64,000 nucleotides of DNA from contig VNKQ01000002.1 in NCBI GenBank assembly GCA_016508695.1, positions 744,001-808,000 of the forward strand. Reading direction: 5' to 3'. Made by a program: the position numbers and the translations under genes. A model generated the notes under the pieces. It ran no database searches. It was not told the DNA's origin and worked only from the letters and a program-made list of their open reading frames with translations. Shown here in pieces: positions 32,348-43,355 of the stretch (positions are counted from its first letter, which is position 1; each line of letters begins with the position of its first letter). Source of the stretch: Hyphodiscus hymeniophilus. Its lineage: Eukaryota; Ascomycota; Leotiomycetes; Helotiales; Hyphodiscaceae.

Positions 32348-33751
32348 TTACGAAGTCTCGAGCTTGGACAGCCAGTTTATGATCATCATAGCCTCTGCCA
32401 ATGCAACTCTTCCCCCGAAATTCCGTCCTTCGTTCATGCTCGTGGCCTGTAGCGTCAAATTATACAGTCCCAACACATCGACATGTTTTAGCTTCGCCAC
32501 CGTAGACATCCGTTGATGGAATTGCCAGACCACCGTATTACTTTCAGGCGTCCCAATCGCTGGAGGACTGAGAAACAGAACAGGAATGTTGCGCTCTGCG
32601 GCGAGGGCTAACGCGAGCCATTCGTCCAAGGCCGAAGTGGACATTTCAATATCGAATGATGAGGCATGACCAAAGGAGAACACGACTGGACTGGGTTGCC
32701 AAGGGTTGGGCTTCTGGTATGTGAGGTCCTTGAAAGCGGCGATGGATGATGGGGATGCTGGGAAGGTATCAACAGGTATGTATGCGTGAGGAATACCTGG
32801 ATATGCTTAGTTGTGTTATAATTCGGGCCTTTCGTAAAGACTTACGGTGACAAGAGTAGTAAGAACATCCAGATCCGGATCGTACGATCATCTCGAGATC
32901 TTCTGAACTCGAGATCCCAAATGACGAACACTCGTCAAGGAACTGGTTATCACATCTACAGTTGTTTCGATCTTGATCGCTCAAAATATCTGGTCCTTTC
33001 AGAGCTCCATATACCAGGTCTTCTCGTAGGAGCATGTTGAAGGCTAGGTAAATAGCTCGAGAAATATCATCGCCAATAAAAATAATTCCGTGGAATCGCT
33101 CGAGCACCATACAAATCTCATCAGTCTATCATACAGACAGGTCAGTAATTACTTCTTGCCGAAGGATGAAATCCTGATATTTCAGAAAATCATGGTCAAA
33201 TAGGACATCTTGGAATCCTCAACACTTACTGAGAACCAATGAGAAGCACAATCTATTCGTACGTGTCAGTATATTTGAATGACTGGGATACAAAGAGAGG
33301 AAGTACCTTTGCCAAAGTAGGGCTCATCAAAACCATGTCGAAGGCCATTACTGAGAGATTCGAGGAGGGATGCTCTAGTATCGCAGAATTGCAAAGGTGT
33401 TGGCTGGAGAGGCGAGAGGTAGATGTCCGTTTGCTTAATATTGCAGTCTTGGCTTCCGAGGAAATGCGCAAATGCGCTGAGTGTTTTGATCAGCCTCTAC
33501 CTATCACTCATACATAGGGGCCGGACTTACTCTACGCCTGGGTCAAGCACACTAGTAAGCTTTGAGTGATGGCGGAATAGGCTTGACAAGGCTGCCAACA
33601 TATATCCTATTGGGAACCAGATGATGTACGCAAGAAAGAAAATGGCCAGGAAGGCAGCGAATGACCGTCCAATCAGTTTCCGAGATGATGGGAACCTCCT
33701 GTCCATGGCTATTGCTGCCCAATATTTCCGGATCCTTGGCGAGAGGAGCAT
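32348..33751 (-). CDS. SGNH/PC-esterase-like type II membrane protein with lost catalytic motifs
   Basis: Minus-strand gene of 380 aa from exons 33751-33531, 33476-33307, 33252-33230 (only 23 nt), 33125-32846 and 32796-32348; all phases close. One membrane anchor near the N-terminus (FAAFLAIFFLAYIIWFPIGYML) is followed by a lumenal or extracellular part. Blocks typical of a fungal PC-esterase-like family are present: FCDTRASLLESLSNGLRHG, DEICMVLERFHGIIFIGDD, AFNMLLREDLVYGA and AMMIINWLSKLE. In related proteins block I reads GDS and the last block D-G-x-H; here they are GDD and NEGRNF, so the presumed nucleophile and the catalytic Asp/His are missing. It is also shorter than relatives. Function unknown; probably a divergent paralogue or pseudoenzyme linked to cell-surface glycan modification (inference). 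Confidence 0.72.
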
Positions 33752-34457
33752 ATCGGTTATGTTAATTCATGAATTCGGGAGAGCGCAGGTCGTCCGTTGA
33801 TCGCCAGACTCCAATGCTCTTGCCTGATTTGAAGATGACTTCTCGCCAAGTTCACAAGCCGACAACACTAGGTAGGTACACGATAAAAAACTACCGACTG
33901 TTCGAGCATACTGAGCTATTCGGATTTTGAATTGCAAATGTTTTTATAAGGCTCGGTTCTCATCTCGTACAGGAGATCTTGAGGTTGTACTCCTTGCAGC
34001 TCGAACCATTTGAGAGTATTCTTACAGAAAACGCAACCTCGAAAATATTTACAAAAGATCTATAGGCAGAATAAAGAAACCTTAACCCACCACGTTCAAA
34101 ACCTCAACGACGTAACTTGATTCAGGATCGAGGGACAAAAAGTCAGAGCCAGCTTGCATAAGATGTTGGTATACACGACAGATCATTTTTGGTCATGAAA
34201 GGAAAGACTGTATACGCAAGACAGGCAATGTCGAATTTCCTATCACAGTGGTACAGCATGACCAAGAGTCGAGGCCGCAAACCGAGCTTCCGTAATATGG
34301 CATGTGAAATTGATTGTGGATTATTGAAGCAAACCCGAAGCAAAGACTCAATAGAGGAACCGATGAACTTGGAGAGCTGTCCCATGCATGAGTAAATGCA
34401 CTCTTTCCCTTACACACTTGTTGCGCCATGCGTTGTTCACCTACCTATCTATTAGGC

Positions 34458-34480
34458 TGTTGTTGTTGTTGTTGCTGTTG
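34458..34480. repeat. GTT trinucleotide run
   Basis: Seven GTT-like units with one interruption (GCTGTTG). Intergenic. Confidence 0.85.
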
Positions 34481-34505
34481 TCGTCCTCCCTCAAGCCCCT
34501 ATTTC

Positions 34506-34530
34506 CCTCGCCTCGCCTCGCCTCGCCTCG
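34506..34530. repeat. CCTCG pentanucleotide repeat, five perfect copies
   Basis: Five exact CCTCG units in tandem within the upstream region of the PDH-kinase gene. Confidence 0.95.
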
Positions 34531-35000
34531 CTTGCTTGGCCCGAATTGCTTGCGGACAATTCCGGAGTTGAGCGTGGGTGCAAACGACCGAAGCCTTTCG
34601 TCCCGAGGCAAAAATGAGACAAAAAGCAAATGTGACTGATGAACTCAGGTGGCGAGTATGGAAACCACTAGAGAAGATGTCGAATTCTAGCTGTTCCTGG
34701 GCGTGGCATGATGTTTGTAGTGAGTGAATGGAACGTAGGTAGGCGAACAGCGATGCATTTGGCCGCGAAAAAGGAAACAAAACTGCCACCAAGACCTCAA
34801 TACTGTAATGCCGCTCGCCCAGTTCGCTTTCCTCTAGCAATACAGTACAGTACGCCCCACGCAGCAGCTGTTCCTTCCCCGCAGCCCGCTAGCATTTGCA
34901 GCATTTACCGAAGACCATCCCCCGTTGACCCATGAGGAGTCATCATGCACACGACACCGACTTCTAACTCTAATTTCTAAGTTCTACCACACGGAGCGTT

Positions 35001-35030
35001 TCTACTCTACTCTACTCTACTCTACTCTAC
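35001..35030. repeat. TCTAC pentanucleotide repeat, six perfect copies
   Basis: Six exact TCTAC units lie about 260 bp before the PDH-kinase ATG, in the likely promoter or 5' UTR. Confidence 0.95.
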
Positions 35031-35289
35031 GACCTTCTCAAGCTCACACCAATGCCCAGACTTCCTCCTATACTCATCGCCAATTACCCATTCAACATCT
35101 TCCCTCTGTCGAATCCGAATACCTCGGCAACGTCATAGGCCAGTCCGCATACCGTCCCGCGAACGCGGATGGGACAGACCTTCTGTTTGCGCACCACGAA
35201 GAGATCAGCCGATGGACAGAGACGGTTGCCAACGCTAAAGGGTAGACAAACGTAATCCAGAGGCCCGAGGGCCAGAACACAATTGCAAG

Positions 35290-36777
35290 ATGTCGTGGAA
35301 GAAGTCCGAGATGTTGATGGATACCATCAAACACTACTCCAGCTTCCCTGCAACAGGCGTGAGCTTGAGGCAGATGGTCCAATTTGGAGAGAGACCATCA
35401 ACTGGTATGTCTATATATTAAGGAAATTATAACTTGAGTAGTGACTAATTGTGGGGTCATAAATAGGGACTCTCTTCAAAGCTTCCCAATTTCTCTCAGA
35501 AGAACTTCCCATACGGCTTGCACACCGAGTACAAGAGCTTGGCGATCTGCCAGATGGATTGAATGATATGCCATCAATCAAGAAGGTTCAGGACTGGTAC
35601 GCCCAGTCATTCGAGGTATTATACAGTGTCCATGACTCAATCCCTAACAATTTACTGACATGTGACAAAGGAAATAACTACTCTACCAAAACCTCTATTA
35701 TCTAAGGACGTCCGCGACCAGCTCATGAAACCTGCGAAGCTCAATGGCAAACATTCCAAAATCCTAGCCGAAGTTACCAACAACCCCAGTGTGAAGCATG
35801 GACAATACGCTTCAAATCCTTGGCGGAATGGCAATGGAAACGCCAATGGCGAGACAAAGAAATCCAACGCGAGGAGATACTTCGCAACGGTGGACGATAC
35901 ACTGGACTGGCCACCAGAGCTTCATGATTACAATCAAAGATTTGCAGACACATTAAATACCATCAAGAGGCGGCATGACAGTGTGGTCACAACTGTGGCA
36001 CAGGGAATATTGGAATATAAACGAAAGCGGCAACGGATGCAGATCGATAATAATATTCAGTCCTTCCTCGATCGGTTTTATATGTCACGTATTGGCATTC
36101 GGATGTTGATCGGACAACATATTGCTTTGACAGATCAGAGTCACAACAAGGATCCAACCTACGTGGGGATCATCTGCACCAAGACGAATGTCCGGGATCT
36201 TGCCCAAGAAGCCATCGAAAACGCTCGTTTCGTATGTGAGGATCATTACGGGTTATTTGATGCGCCAAAAGTCCAGCTCGTCTGCCCTCCTAATCTGCAT
36301 TTCATGTACGTCCCAGGACATTTATCCCACATGCTTTTTGAGACGTTGAAGAATTCTCTTCGAGCGGTTGTGGAAACTCACGGGCAGGACAAAGAGGATT
36401 TTCCAGTCACAAAAGTCGTCGTAGCGGAAGGAAAGGAAGACATTACGATCAAAATATCGGATGAAGGAGGTGGGATACCTAGGAGTGCTATACCGCTTGT
36501 CTGGACTTACATGTACACCACTGTGGACACGACTCCAAGCTTGGATCCGGATTTTGACAAAAGTGATTTCAAGGCGCCCATGGCTGGGTTTGGATATGGG
36601 TTACCCATATCGAGATTATATGCGCGTTACTTTGGTGGGGATTTGAAGTTGATCAGTATGGAAGGGTAAGATCTTCGTCCAAGTCGAAATTGGCTAGGTT
36701 AACATCTCGACAGGTACGGCACCGACGTATACCTACACCTGAACAGATTGAGTAGTTCATCAGAACCTCTGCAATAA
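35290..36777 (+). CDS. Mitochondrial PDH-kinase-type protein kinase (BCDHK/PDHK family)
   Basis: Mitochondrial matrix kinase of 440 aa that phosphorylates and switches off pyruvate dehydrogenase E1-alpha (or the branched-chain enzyme). Exons are 35290-35404, 35467-35615, 35671-36665 and 36714-36777, all in frame. The N-terminal helical domain includes FPATGVSLRQMVQFGERP and ASQFLSEELPIRLAHRV. The GHKL ATPase domain has the N box (FETLKNSLRAVVE), G1 box (ISDEGGGIPRSA) and G2 box (GFGYGLPISRLYARYFGGDL). An insert of about 50 Asn/Lys-rich residues (NGNGNANGETKKSN region) interrupts the helical domain, as in other fungal members. The short lead is basic enough to target mitochondria. Whether it is Pkp1 or Pkp2 is not decided here. 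Confidence 0.93.
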
Positions 36778-37782
36778 CAACCAGCAGTGTAAGTGAGCTT
36801 TCAGGATGTTCCTTCCGTTTTCCAGGACTGCCGAAGAGCTCTTATCTGAATCCGCTTGGAAAATGTGGCGCTGTGCCCTTACAACAGATCAGGACCTACT
36901 AGTCTTTCTCAGATCCACCCACCATGCTTCCAAATAATACACTGACCCACCTCGTCACAGCATGAGGGGAAATTCGGGCTTTTCTGCTCCGACTACCCAA
37001 GGATTGACGATGCGCTGGAATTCCAAGCAGATGAACCTCAAGTCGAGCTCCAGAGAAGTCAGCGAGCGAAAACAAGTGGGAGACGCTGAAAGCATGGTTA
37101 ATGAGGGATCAAACGCATCTGGGAGGCAGGGATTCTTTGGGGGTGAGGGCGGCGAAGTGTGAACTCTGGAAATGATGAGTGGAAAAGCACGATTGAGAAG
37201 GCCAAGAAGATAGTAGCATTGTATAAATGATATGGCGCTCAAGATGTAGGACACGATACATGAATCGAAGAATATTTTGTCAGACACGAATGAGTTAAGT
37301 GGACCCAAAAGTATGCCTTATTTTCCTTATTGCGACGCCTTTACAAGGTCTTCCTGGTAGAAATTAGATGTGCGAGGCCACTTTTTATGCCAGAGATGGG
37401 TCTCAGAGAATGTTCTGACTTGTTGAAGGGAGTAGGCATTGCGCGCAATTTGTTAGAAGAGTTCAAGTCGGCACAGCCAAGACTGAGACACCTCACTGTC
37501 CAGTATGAGGGGTTCGGCGATATTGCTTTAGATTTCGAGTTCCTCCATCTCATCTCAGCTATCTTCGATGTCAATGTTGCTGATCAATTGTAGTAGGCTG
37601 GTAAAAGATTCCAGAGACTTGAGTCTGGGCAACTTATTGGGATTTTGATTATCTCTACAAGTCCTCCCCTATGTTCAATTTCACAATAACATCCTAATGT
37701 CTTTTCGACAAATGCGATTTTCGGCCAACTCCCAACTCCGTAAAACGCCAGGTACACTTCTGGTTCCTACACAATTCTGAGA
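36778..37782. other. Convergent intergenic stretch
   Basis: Lies between the 3' ends of the PDH-kinase and U1-C genes. A plus-strand frame at 37330-37593 (88 codons) has no domain or gene context and is not called. Confidence 0.5.
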
Positions 37783-38566
37783 TCACCGATCCTGCTTGAA
37801 TCCCTGTCCAGGTCCTTTCTGATCACCAAATTGTCCCGGAGGAGGAAAGTTAGGCGGGAAGCCACCTGGAGGAGGAGGAAATTGAAAGTTTGGGGGAAGA
37901 CCGCCGGGAGGAGGGAAGGGTAAGCCGCCTGGTGGTGGGAAAGGCATTCCGTTAGGGAGTGGAGGAACGCCGCCTGGAAATGGTGGCATGGGCATTCCAC
38001 GTCCGCCCGGGGCTACGATGACTGTTAGCTTTCGCTTGAAACTCGACAAAGGGATAAGACGTACGAGGAATCATGCCTTGAGGCATAGAACCTGGCATGC
38101 CGAATGGGGGTGGAGGAATACCTCCTGGGAAAGGAGGGAACGGAGGCATCGAAGGCTGCACACCGGGATTCGAGTTCAGCATAGGGTTCGAACTCGATTG
38201 TCCTTCAGCTCCGTATGCATTTGTGATCGAATCGATGACAGATTGTGCTTTCTCATGCCCGATTTCTGTGGGCGACTTAGTACAAGAGTAGGGGCAAAAC
38301 GCATCGATTTCGAGTGAGACATACGCTGGTAATAGTCGACCACATTTCGCAGATGATTACGGCCACTATTGTGGGCTTTTCGCACGCTCATGGAGTCGTG
38401 TGTGAGATAGACATCGCAGTAATCGCCTGGAGATGTTAGAGAAGCTTGAAAAACTGAGGAGCTTTGACTGAGCTTTCGTGGCGATGGGTGGAGAGCTTAC
38501 AGAAGACTGTGAGGCATGTTAGCATATTCTGAAGGAGCGCAGAGGTTGGAGCTTACACTTAGGCAT
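37783..38566 (-). CDS. yhc1: U1 snRNP protein C (U1-C/Yhc1) with a 6-nt micro-exon
   Basis: U1-C stabilises pairing of U1 snRNA with the 5' splice site. It has 182 aa from five minus-strand exons: 38566-38557, 38506-38501 (6 nt), 38426-38325, 38265-38065 and 38012-37783. Joining exons 1-3 gives MPKFFCDYCDVYLTHDS, the conserved U1-C start with a C2H2 zinc finger (Cys6, Cys9 and the two His in RKAHNSGRNH). Without the micro-exon TCTTCT the FF pair and frame are lost. Intron 1 has a perfect TGCTAAC branch site, intron 2 a CTAAC site, and both donors are GTAAGC. After VVDYYQQIGHEKAQSVIDS comes a long Pro/Gly-rich tail (MPPFPGG-type repeats), typical of U1-C. It is divergent from Erv25. Confidence 0.95.
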
Positions 38567-38789
38567 CTTGGCGAGGTGAGTCTGAAATCAAACGATCATG
38601 GGGATGAGCTCTTCCTTTGAAGTCAAAGGACGTCGAAATATCGCGGTCCGCATGCACGTGATTAAGAATAATCCCTGTAACCGCCAAAAAGTTACCGTTG
38701 ACGTGGACTTAAGACTCCTATTTGCACGCGACAGGTCAACGTCCAACATGCGTCCTCACTTTCGACCTTACACGACCGCATCGAGTAGT
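38567..38789. promoter_or_regulatory. Shared 223-bp promoter region of U1-C and Erv25
   Basis: The two start codons diverge with 223 bases between them. It contains a CACGTGA motif (38656-38661 core CACGTG), a possible bHLH-type E-box. Use is inferred only. Confidence 0.4.
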
Positions 38790-39607
38790 ATGGCGAACCA
38801 CAGATCCGTACTGTATTCATTTTGCAGTCTACTCCTCTTGCTTGCATGTGCCGATGCATTAAAATTCGACGTTGAGGCGCACAATCAAGGGGACAAGAAG
38901 GGCGAGAGATGCATCAGGAACTTTGTTGCGAAGGATACGCTGGTTGTTGTGACGGCGACTGTGGACGGATACAAAGGAGATGGTATGGTAGTTAATATGC
39001 ACGTAAGTTCTCTGAGTCAAGGTCAATTGAGTATGGGCTGGATACTGACAGGAATTGTAGATCAAGGACGCGGTTGGAAACGAGTACGGTCGGCCCAAGG
39101 ATGTTGTGGGTGAACAGAGAATGGCGTTTACATCTCATGCCGATGCGTCGTTTGATGTTTGCTTTGAAAACTACTATTCCGGATGTGAGTGGTGAGATAC
39201 CTGTGCTCCAGCAATGCTAACAACTCCTCTAGCAAAAGGACTTACCAAGCCCTTCCGTCATGTCGAACTCGATATCGATATTGGAGCCGATGCCAAAGAT
39301 TGGTCTGCAGTCCAAGCTACTGAGAAGCTGAAGCCGGTTGAGACCGAACTGAGGCGTATGGAAGAGATGGTTGCTGAGATTGTAGCTGAGATGGATTACC
39401 TACGGACTCGAGAACAGAAGCTTAGGGACACGAACGAGAGCACGAATACAAGAGTCAAGTGGTTTGCTTTTGGGACTATGGGTATGCTGATTGCATTGGG
39501 AGCATGGCAGGTTGTCTATTTGAGGGCGTACTTTAGGTATATCAATGTGGTACACGCCAATGAGAAAAGTATGCTAATCTCTGAACAGGTCAAAGCATCT
39601 TATCTAG
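38790..39607 (+). CDS. erv25: p24-family COPII cargo receptor Erv25
   Basis: Type I membrane protein of 219 aa that cycles between ER and Golgi with Emp24 in COPII/COPI vesicles. Exons are 38790-39002, 39061-39184, 39233-39536 and 39589-39607. The last exon is only 19 nt and supplies the conserved cytoplasmic end AYFRSKHLI; reading through the last intron would replace it with an unrelated tail. Present are a signal peptide (SVLYSFCSLLLLLACADA), a GOLD domain starting LKFDVEAHNQGDKKGERCIR with the paired cysteines (Cys in ERCIR and DVCFEN), a coiled coil (ELRRMEEMVAEIVAEMDYL) and one membrane helix (WFAFGTMGMLIALGAWQVVY). An upstream in-frame Met at 38748 is rejected because it would bury the signal peptide. 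Confidence 0.94.
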
Positions 39608-40572
39608 ATTCTCTTACAAAACTGCAGCGATGGGATGGCGTGCAAGTTGGATTTTCTACGGCTTGTCTTATTAGAGGGCGTGGAAAATATGTGTATAATG
39701 ACAATCCGCAATCGAGCAAAAAACGCCGATGGTCTGAAGCTATATTGGTTTCCTACCTAATCATGCAATCCGCAACAGTGAGTGAGCTGAAGCCCAAGTC
39801 ACAAAGATTCTGCGAGTCAAGTGGCACATTCATATAGTTACTGTCCATACTACACTGCTACTGTTGATTCGAGTGGCAGGAGAGCTTCGTTCACCGCCTA
39901 GTACAGGAACTATCCAAGGTCAGAGTGCATACAATCAAGTATGCAAAGATCAAACATTCTACAATAATTAAGATGCCCAAGATCTAAGAACATAACCGGG
40001 GACATACTCCTGCTGTTGGTCATTTTTTCATTACAGAAAAGCTGGCGACCTAAGGGACAAGGGTAAGGTCATATTCTTCTTCTTATACTGAACTACTATC
40101 TTATATTTCGGTTCTACGGTACATAATTATATGGCTCAGAAGCCCAATTTTCAAGGAACCAGCGCTCCTGTTGACAATGCCAAACGGAAGACTTCTTGAT
40201 ATGTATCAACTCAACTGTCGCTGAAATTCCCTTGGAAACATAATGCCGAAGCAAAGACCAGAACCACCAATTTCAAACGAAATGAGGCATGTGACAGAGT
40301 TTTGAAGATGCTTGCGGCCACCCAAAACGAAACTAGAACAAGACGCTCATGTTTCAAGGCTCCAGCAAGCTTTCGATATTCGAAAACAGACTAGTCGACA
40401 CGATACTGAGCAGGATCTCGTGGCAACTTAAGAGTGTTCGGTGATGATATCACGAAGCATCCAAGGAAATAGGAGCTTGAACGCATGTTGAGGAACGATG
40501 CCTTGTTCTGTGCAAGACCAATTCAAGCCTATGTTCTAAACATTATTCATTTCCTCGTGACGCCTCACTCGA
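39608..40572. other. Convergent intergenic stretch
   Basis: About 960 bases between the 3' ends of Erv25 and the RING-CH gene. Nothing supportable is seen. Confidence 0.5.
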
Positions 40573-41684
40573 CTACCGTGGCGTCTCATTATCCGTGTCG
40601 GTGGCCGCGAAATTTGATGAATCATGTCCGTCTGGTTTCTCCTCTTCTGCTTCGAAATCGTCATCTTCTCCTTGTACGTCCGCAACTCGTTCACCCGCTT
40701 TCTCAAGAACTCTCCTACTCCAAGCTCGAACCCATGTCCAGACAGCCTAGATTGTTAATAAATTAGCTATTATGAAACATTTGGGCCACTTACGTAGAGG
40801 AATGTGACGACTCCGATGAGGACTAGTGACCAAGATATATTCTCAAGTCGTTCTCGCCCGGTGTTGCCTCTCCCACGGCCACCACCAAGAACTCCAGAAT
40901 TTCTAAGGTTCCACCAATGCCAAGGAGACATAGCGAAGAATACCTTGACAAACCCAAGTAGGCCCAAGGATGCTAGTCCTTTCAAAAAGTGCTCTATCCA
41001 AGATGCTTCCTCGTCTTCGAAGTGTAATGGTGGCGGCCCTCCCGATGGAATGGAGGTTATAGTATCGTATGGATCAAGGTAGAGGTTTATGATCGGGTCC
41101 GCGACAAAACCAAAAATAAAAACGGCAGAGAGCAGAATCGCAAAAGTAGCCAAGACTTGTAGAATAGGACTGCTTATCCATCTACCCCATCTCATTCTCT
41201 CCAAACGGTACCGAAAATGGCATGTAGGGCATTCCCAATAGTTCCTTCTTCCATAAGCCGGATCTGCGTGACGCCACTGTTGCAGACAACCTTCGTGCAC
41301 ATAGCGACTCGAACCTCTACACTTGCATGGCCGGATGAGACGTCCTGACTCTGGGTCTGAGGATATGTAGGATACACTCGGCGTCGGATCCAAGAAAGAG
41401 GAGATGCCTTCTGGAGCCGGCTCGAAAGTTGGCAGTACACTTTCAAGACATATTCTGCAGGTTCGTGGAGGGTAGTGTCTGTGTGGTTTTTGAGCTCGGT
41501 TGGTTCCTCTAATGGGATTGTCTTCAGACTCTGCCGGCACATCCTCTTTGAGATCCGATTCTTCTTGCTTGAAAGATCCGGGCACAAAGCCTGTCCTATA
41601 AGACGGAGGTGCATTGATGTCGTTCGGATCAATATCCTCTGGCCATGACCAGCTGGAGTGTGTTTCGTAGGGAACAGAAGCCAT
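40573..41684 (-). CDS. RING-CH (MARCH-type) membrane E3 ubiquitin ligase
   Basis: Predicted membrane-bound ubiquitin ligase of 354 aa from exons 41684-40794 and 40746-40573 (minus strand). The second exon extends the protein by 58 residues after FLY; without splicing it would end nine residues after the junction. A RING-CH (C4HC3) domain at about 75-160 is seen as CRICLES, then PCKCRGSSRYVHEGCLQQW and WECPTCHFRY, with an acidic/Ser insert of about 35 residues between the first two metal-binding pairs. Three hydrophobic segments follow (ILQVLATFAILLSAVFIFGF, GLASLGLLGFVKVFFAM, SLVLIGVVTFLYAVW). The acidic tail (EDDDFEAEEE) is cytosolic by inference. The arrangement resembles fungal Ssm4-unrelated small MARCH proteins; target unknown. 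It is divergent from Pre8. Confidence 0.9.
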
Positions 41685-42102
41685 GGTGGGGCAGCTCGAA
41701 GCTCAAAATCTCGGTGATTTCTTCGTCATGGAATAAAGCTATCTAGATGATGAACAGGGTCAGCGTCTGGAGATCAGCAAATAAGTAGTCGGTAGCTCCA
41801 GAGTGGAGATCGGAGTGCGGAGGAACATTGCCATCAGAGATGTGGCTTTTACCAGAAAGAAGCTCAAGGAAGTCCGACAGTTCTTACCCCGGATGCTCGA
41901 CCGAATAACTTGATGCCTCAAAAGTCTGGCTCAAATTTGGAAACTCGCGTCGTGAGCTGCCTGTAAAGTAGCTTAACCATCAACATCTAGATAACAGGTC
42001 AATCTTTCACCCTTCTCCAGACTTTGTGATCTTCGTCAATTTCTGTCTACCTCGGCCTTCATTGGAATTACTTCTAAATAAGTTTCCGCTTTGACAGACA
42101 TC
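41685..42102. promoter_or_regulatory. Divergent promoter region of RING-CH gene and Pre8
   Basis: 418 bases between facing-away start codons. I do not see a convincing full proteasome control element (PACE) consensus. The 5' UTRs of both genes lie here. Confidence 0.4.
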
Positions 42103-43233
42103 ATGGCAGACAGATATTCGTTCTCCTTGACAACGTTCTCCCCCAGGTATGCTCATACTGTCCCAGCTTCATACCACGCGCCTCGCGACTGCTTGCCACA
42201 TTTTATGAGTTCAGTACTGATCATTGCATAGTGGGAAGCTCGTTCAAATAGGTCCGTACAAGGCAAATCCATTGTCGCTGAAGGAGTGGCCGTGCTACAC
42301 CGTTTAGCAACACCCACCGAAATGCTAACTCCCAATTCTTAGAATATGCCTTGAACGCTGTCAATCAAGGTGTCACTGCACTTGGAATCAAAGGTAACCA
42401 AATACCGAGCTTCAGTGTCTCTCGATCTAGATCATTAACTCTCTGATAGCTACAAATGGCATTGTCCTCGCCACGGAAAAGAAGTCCTCATCCCCTCTCA
42501 TCGATCCTCCCTCGCTCTCGAAAGTCAGCTTAATCACTCCAAATATCGGCATGGTCTACTCCGGAATGGGACCAGATTATCGGGTCTTGGTTGATAAGGC
42601 ACGTAAAGTATCGCACACTGGTTACAAACGTATCTACAACGAGTACCCCCCGACAAGAATATTAGTACAAGATGTAGCGAAGACCATGCAGGAAGCAACG
42701 CAGTCTGGTGGTGTAAGACCATATGGTGTCAGCTTGTTGATCGCTGGTTGGGATGATGGAATCGAGCCAGAGGCTGAGGATGTTGCGGTTGGTGGTGTTG
42801 AGGCGCATCCAGATGACAAGAAGCCTTCTGGAAAGACCGGAGGTGTTCTGAAGGGTGGACCTATGTTATATCAGGTTGATCCTAGCGGAAGTTATTTCCC
42901 ATGGAAGGCGACGGCGATTGGGAAGAGCGCGACCTCTGCCAAGACCTTCTTGGAGAAACGGTACACCGAGGGTTTGGAACTGGAAGATGCTGTGCACATT
43001 GCATTGTTGACATTGAAGGAGACGATTGAGGGAGAGATGAATGGAGAGACAGTAGAGATCGGTGAGTGTTACTATATATATGACCCTTTTGATGCATTGG
43101 CTAATATAACCTAGGAATTATTGGCCCACCAGCTGACCACCTGCTTGGCGTCGAGGGAGTTGCGGGTGCACAAGGTCCTCGATTTCGAAAGTTGAGCCCC
43201 CAAGAGATTGAGGATTACCTTACGAATCTATGA
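42103..43233 (+). CDS. pre8: 20S proteasome alpha-2 subunit (Pre8)
   Basis: Alpha-ring subunit of the 20S proteasome, 281 aa. Exons are 42103-42146, 42232-42251 (20 nt), 42343-42393 (51 nt), 42450-43061 and 43115-43233; all phases agree. The N-terminal proteasome-alpha signature YSFSLTTFSPSGKLVQIEY spans three exons. Other blocks are GVTALGIKATNGIVLATEKK, GMVYSGMGPDYRVLVDKAR, RPYGVSLLIAGWDDG and YQVDPSGSYFPWKATAIGK. Compared with yeast Pre8 (250 aa) there is an insert of about 30 acidic/Lys-rich residues after AGWDDG (region EAEDVAVGGVEAHPDDKK), which should form a surface loop. Convergent with the RCC1-like gene, with only 122 bases between stops. Confidence 0.96.
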
Positions 43234-43355
43234 GCTTTTTTCGCATGCATGGTCATTTCGGCGTGGTTTCATGCGCCTGGTGTATTATAGAAAGGCATTA
43301 AGAAGGCAAAACGAGAGTATGAGATACCAAAAGTCATAGCAAACTCTTCTAATTT

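Larger units (their letters stand above)
33752..35289. other. Divergent intergenic stretch with simple repeats
   Basis: Promoters of the PC-esterase-like gene and of the PDH-kinase gene, 1.5 kb apart. It holds three simple repeats (GTT at 34458-34480, CCTCG at 34506-34530, TCTAC at 35001-35030). No gene is supported. Confidence 0.5.

Noticed and set aside
36955..37593. Frames of 66-117 codons on both strands between PDH kinase and U1-C
   Set aside because: No domain, no splice structure and convergent 3' UTR context.
38170..38200. GGTTCGAACTCG resembling a tRNA T-loop
   Set aside because: It lies inside U1-C exon 4 and no cloverleaf can be drawn around it.
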